The notes under the pieces: model-generated
Told to the model about the DNA's origin: nothing
The model's input: only the letters and a program-made list of their open reading frames with translations
Database searches by the model: none
Source of the DNA: Branchiostoma belcheri
Taxonomy: Eukaryota; Chordata; Leptocardii; Amphioxiformes; Branchiostomatidae
Length of the DNA stretch: 64,000 nt
Reading direction: 5' to 3'
NCBI RefSeq assembly: GCF_001625305.1
Contig: NW_017803713.1
Span: forward strand, 1,773,794 to 1,837,793
Part shown: piece by piece, positions 63,801 to 64,000 of the stretch
Position numbering within the stretch: position 1 is the stretch's first letter
Layout of the letters: every line of letters starts with the position of its first letter
Position numbers and translations under genes: made by a program

Positions 63801-64000
63801 TGAAGACACTCTGAGTGATTTAAATTGCAATTGGTTTTACCTTAATTGTTCTTTGAAACATTTTCTTCTTCCTACAGTCAAGACTGAACACTATTGGTAT
63901 GCCCCTGTAGCATGTTTGCAGTAGGTACAGAGTCAGTGCTGAGTGCCTCAGGGATGATGAAGGCTCTGTCCTTTAGAGAAGGGAGGATGCTGAGGAAACT
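51811..64000 (+). CDS. Peroxisomal-type acyl-CoA oxidase, 3' end beyond window
   Basis: Exons: 51811-51923, 52065-52160, 52408-52491, 52862-52948, 53032-53130, 61043-61157, 61412-61498, 61692-61764, 61926-62058, 62282-62316, 62595-62711, 62919-63072, 63229-63318, 63504-63613 and 63911 to the window end. Start ATGGCGTCTGACGACCAG; a YY1-like AAAATGGCG surrounds it. Family hallmarks are [12 protein letters not shown] (FAD/substrate loop), [44 protein letters not shown] and the catalytic-glutamate motif [18 protein letters not shown]. The enzyme oxidises acyl-CoA to trans-2-enoyl-CoA and produces H2O2. The RECCGG and GDNTVL regions look more like the long-chain plant ACX2/bacterial-type branch than vertebrate ACOX1; that placement is tentative. 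Exon 2 appears to lack one base near 52080. The last exon could start at 63878, but that reads into an in-frame TGA, whereas 63911 keeps the frame. Confidence 0.9.
53250..53591 (+). repeat. Left terminal inverted repeat of the 7.5-kb element
   Basis: 342 bp, CpG-rich, made of at least three related subunits with cores like GTAGCGGCGCTGCGCGC, CTAGCGACGCTGCGCGC and GTAGCGGCGGTGCGCGC. Shares about 64 identical codons in one frame with the right arm, implying high nucleotide identity. Confidence 0.85.
53592..54928. other. Element interior, left part
   Basis: Mostly AT-rich sequence. On the minus strand near 54105-54165 a short frame [11 protein letters not shown] runs to a donor CAAG/GTAACT, a possible exon of a minus-strand gene. 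At about 54490-54530 CCCGTTAGCGGCGGTATAAC resembles the GC-rich tails of local LINEs. Nothing else is recognisable. Confidence 0.3.
54929..55495 (+). pseudogene. Coding-like island, unrecognised, probably decayed
   Basis: A 70-codon plus-strand frame (54929-55141) ends [18 protein letters not shown]... with a stop. Downstream, plausible protein text runs in successive frames: [18 protein letters not shown] (from 55182), then [20 protein letters not shown] and GKYELYNT, then [20 protein letters not shown] to a stop near 55495. Text that stays protein-like across frame changes suggests a coding region broken by small indels or by consensus errors. I recognise no domain. Confidence 0.3.
56118..56290 (-). 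other. Possible minus-strand exon ending at a splice donor
   Basis: The minus-strand open frame contains [20 protein letters not shown], then [17 protein letters not shown], and ends exactly at AG/GTAAGA. Cysteine, aromatic and basic spacing is loosely reminiscent of the N-terminal half of a THAP-type zinc finger, a domain found in P-element and Kolobok transposases. The second Cys of the pair is Trp here and the C-terminal CxxH pair is not visible, so this is only a hint. Confidence 0.25.
56533..57224. repeat. 693-bp direct repeat, copy 1, with LINE reverse-transcriptase remnant
   Basis: Copy 2 follows at 57226-57917, separated by one N (57225), with only a few substitutions (for example GGGGC vs AGGGC, GTTC vs GTAC). 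On the minus strand at about 56885-56972, [15 protein letters not shown] is the reverse-transcriptase motif A of a non-LTR element. A 91-codon minus-strand frame (56570-56845) is intact in both copies. Confidence 0.85.
57226..57917. repeat. 693-bp direct repeat, copy 2
   Basis: Near-identical to 56533-57224, including the LINE motif A remnant at about 57578-57665 and the 91-codon frame 57263-57538. The single N between copies suggests an unmerged contig overlap rather than a biological duplication. Confidence 0.85.
58130..58370 (-). repeat. Diverged repeat unit A (ATGGCG motif unit)
   Basis: Contains TGGATGACGGGATAGCGTC, then CGCCATCTTGTC, and about 100 nt later GCCACCTTATTCTG plus AATAAAATGT. 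The same order recurs in unit B (58960-59200), and the opening segment again near 59634. On the minus strand the unit reads CAAGATGGCGAC and, about 60 nt later, a donor GCG/GTAAGT, like the start of a transcript. Confidence 0.55.
58460..58850 (-). other. Coding-like minus-strand island
   Basis: Minus-strand text [20 protein letters not shown] then [20 protein letters not shown] runs open for over 50 codons to a donor-like GTCA/GTAAGT near 58692. Beyond it another frame continues [19 protein letters not shown]. The early Cys pair and YPYP...W pattern is again only suggestive of a THAP-like fold. Not assigned. Confidence 0.25.
58960..59200 (-). repeat. Diverged repeat unit B (ATGGCG motif unit)
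   Basis: Same landmarks as unit A: TGGATGACGGGATAGCGTC, CGCCATTTTGTT, GGCCACCTTATTCTG and AATAAAATGT, offset by about 815 nt. A related opening motif (GAATGACGGGATACTGC, then CGCCATCTTTG) recurs at 59634-59672. Confidence 0.55.
59273..60461. other. Element interior, right part
   Basis: Contains the third ATGGCG motif (59634-59672). AT-rich sequence without a recognisable gene follows up to the right inverted repeat. An 86-codon plus-strand frame at 59270-59530 has no recognisable domain. Confidence 0.3.
60462..60804 (-). repeat. Right terminal inverted repeat of the 7.5-kb element
   Basis: 343 bp, reverse complement of 53250-53591 with few differences, mostly at the outer tip. It shows the same subunit structure. 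Confidence 0.85.

Noticed and set aside
63878..63910. Earlier acceptor for the last visible acyl-CoA oxidase exon
   Set aside because: It would read into an in-frame TGA three codons later; the acceptor CCTGTAG before 63911 is in phase and open.

Overview
This window is animal nuclear DNA, most likely from a lancelet (Branchiostoma-like). The genes are intron-rich with short exons, GT-AG introns and vertebrate-like exon phases. Introns and spacers carry MITEs, non-LTR (LINE) debris and frequent TAACGTTA-type words. Species assignment is inference; no search was run.

Layout. 1-870: interspersed repeat inside an intron. 872-2160 (+): last four exons of a kinesin-14 motor (KIFC1/HSET type). 3.8-31.85 kb (+): a long gene encoding an N-terminal navigator-like calponin-homology (CH) domain, a Pro/Gln/Ser-rich middle, a coiled coil and a C-terminal SAM domain; a 12-kb intron splits the CH domain. 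31.95-39.8 kb (-): PEX6, the peroxisomal AAA ATPase, tail-to-tail with the CH/SAM gene and with probably overlapping 3' UTRs. 40.25-41.5 kb: a palindromic 41-bp minisatellite fused to an orphan fragment of rDNA (5' end of 18S plus the end of the 5' ETS, minus strand), then a 667-base assembly gap. 41.7-49.65 kb (+): ERCC2/XPD helicase of TFIIH, first exon missing. 50.80-50.99 kb (-): a divergent U2-type spliceosomal snRNA whose stems are kept by compensatory changes. 51.8 kb to the end (+): a peroxisomal-type acyl-CoA oxidase, truncated by the window edge, whose fifth intron holds a 7.5-kb element with ~343-bp inverted terminal repeats.

Most notable. (1) The U2-like RNA: snRNA length, U2/U6-pairing 5' end, exact Sm site and U2B''-loop core, but stems IIa, III and IV are rewritten with pairing preserved and the branch-site-recognition segment is altered. 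(2) The 7.5-kb long-TIR element, apparently undescribed, with no intact transposase that I can recognise. (3) The rDNA/minisatellite junction between PEX6 and ERCC2.

Caution: four conserved genes show single-base frame or phase breaks inside otherwise well-conserved exons (CH/SAM, PEX6, ERCC2, acyl-CoA oxidase). Several are shortened base runs, so consensus errors are likelier than pseudogenes. PEX6 (peroxisome import) and the acyl-CoA oxidase (peroxisomal beta-oxidation) share an organelle, but nothing here shows co-regulation.
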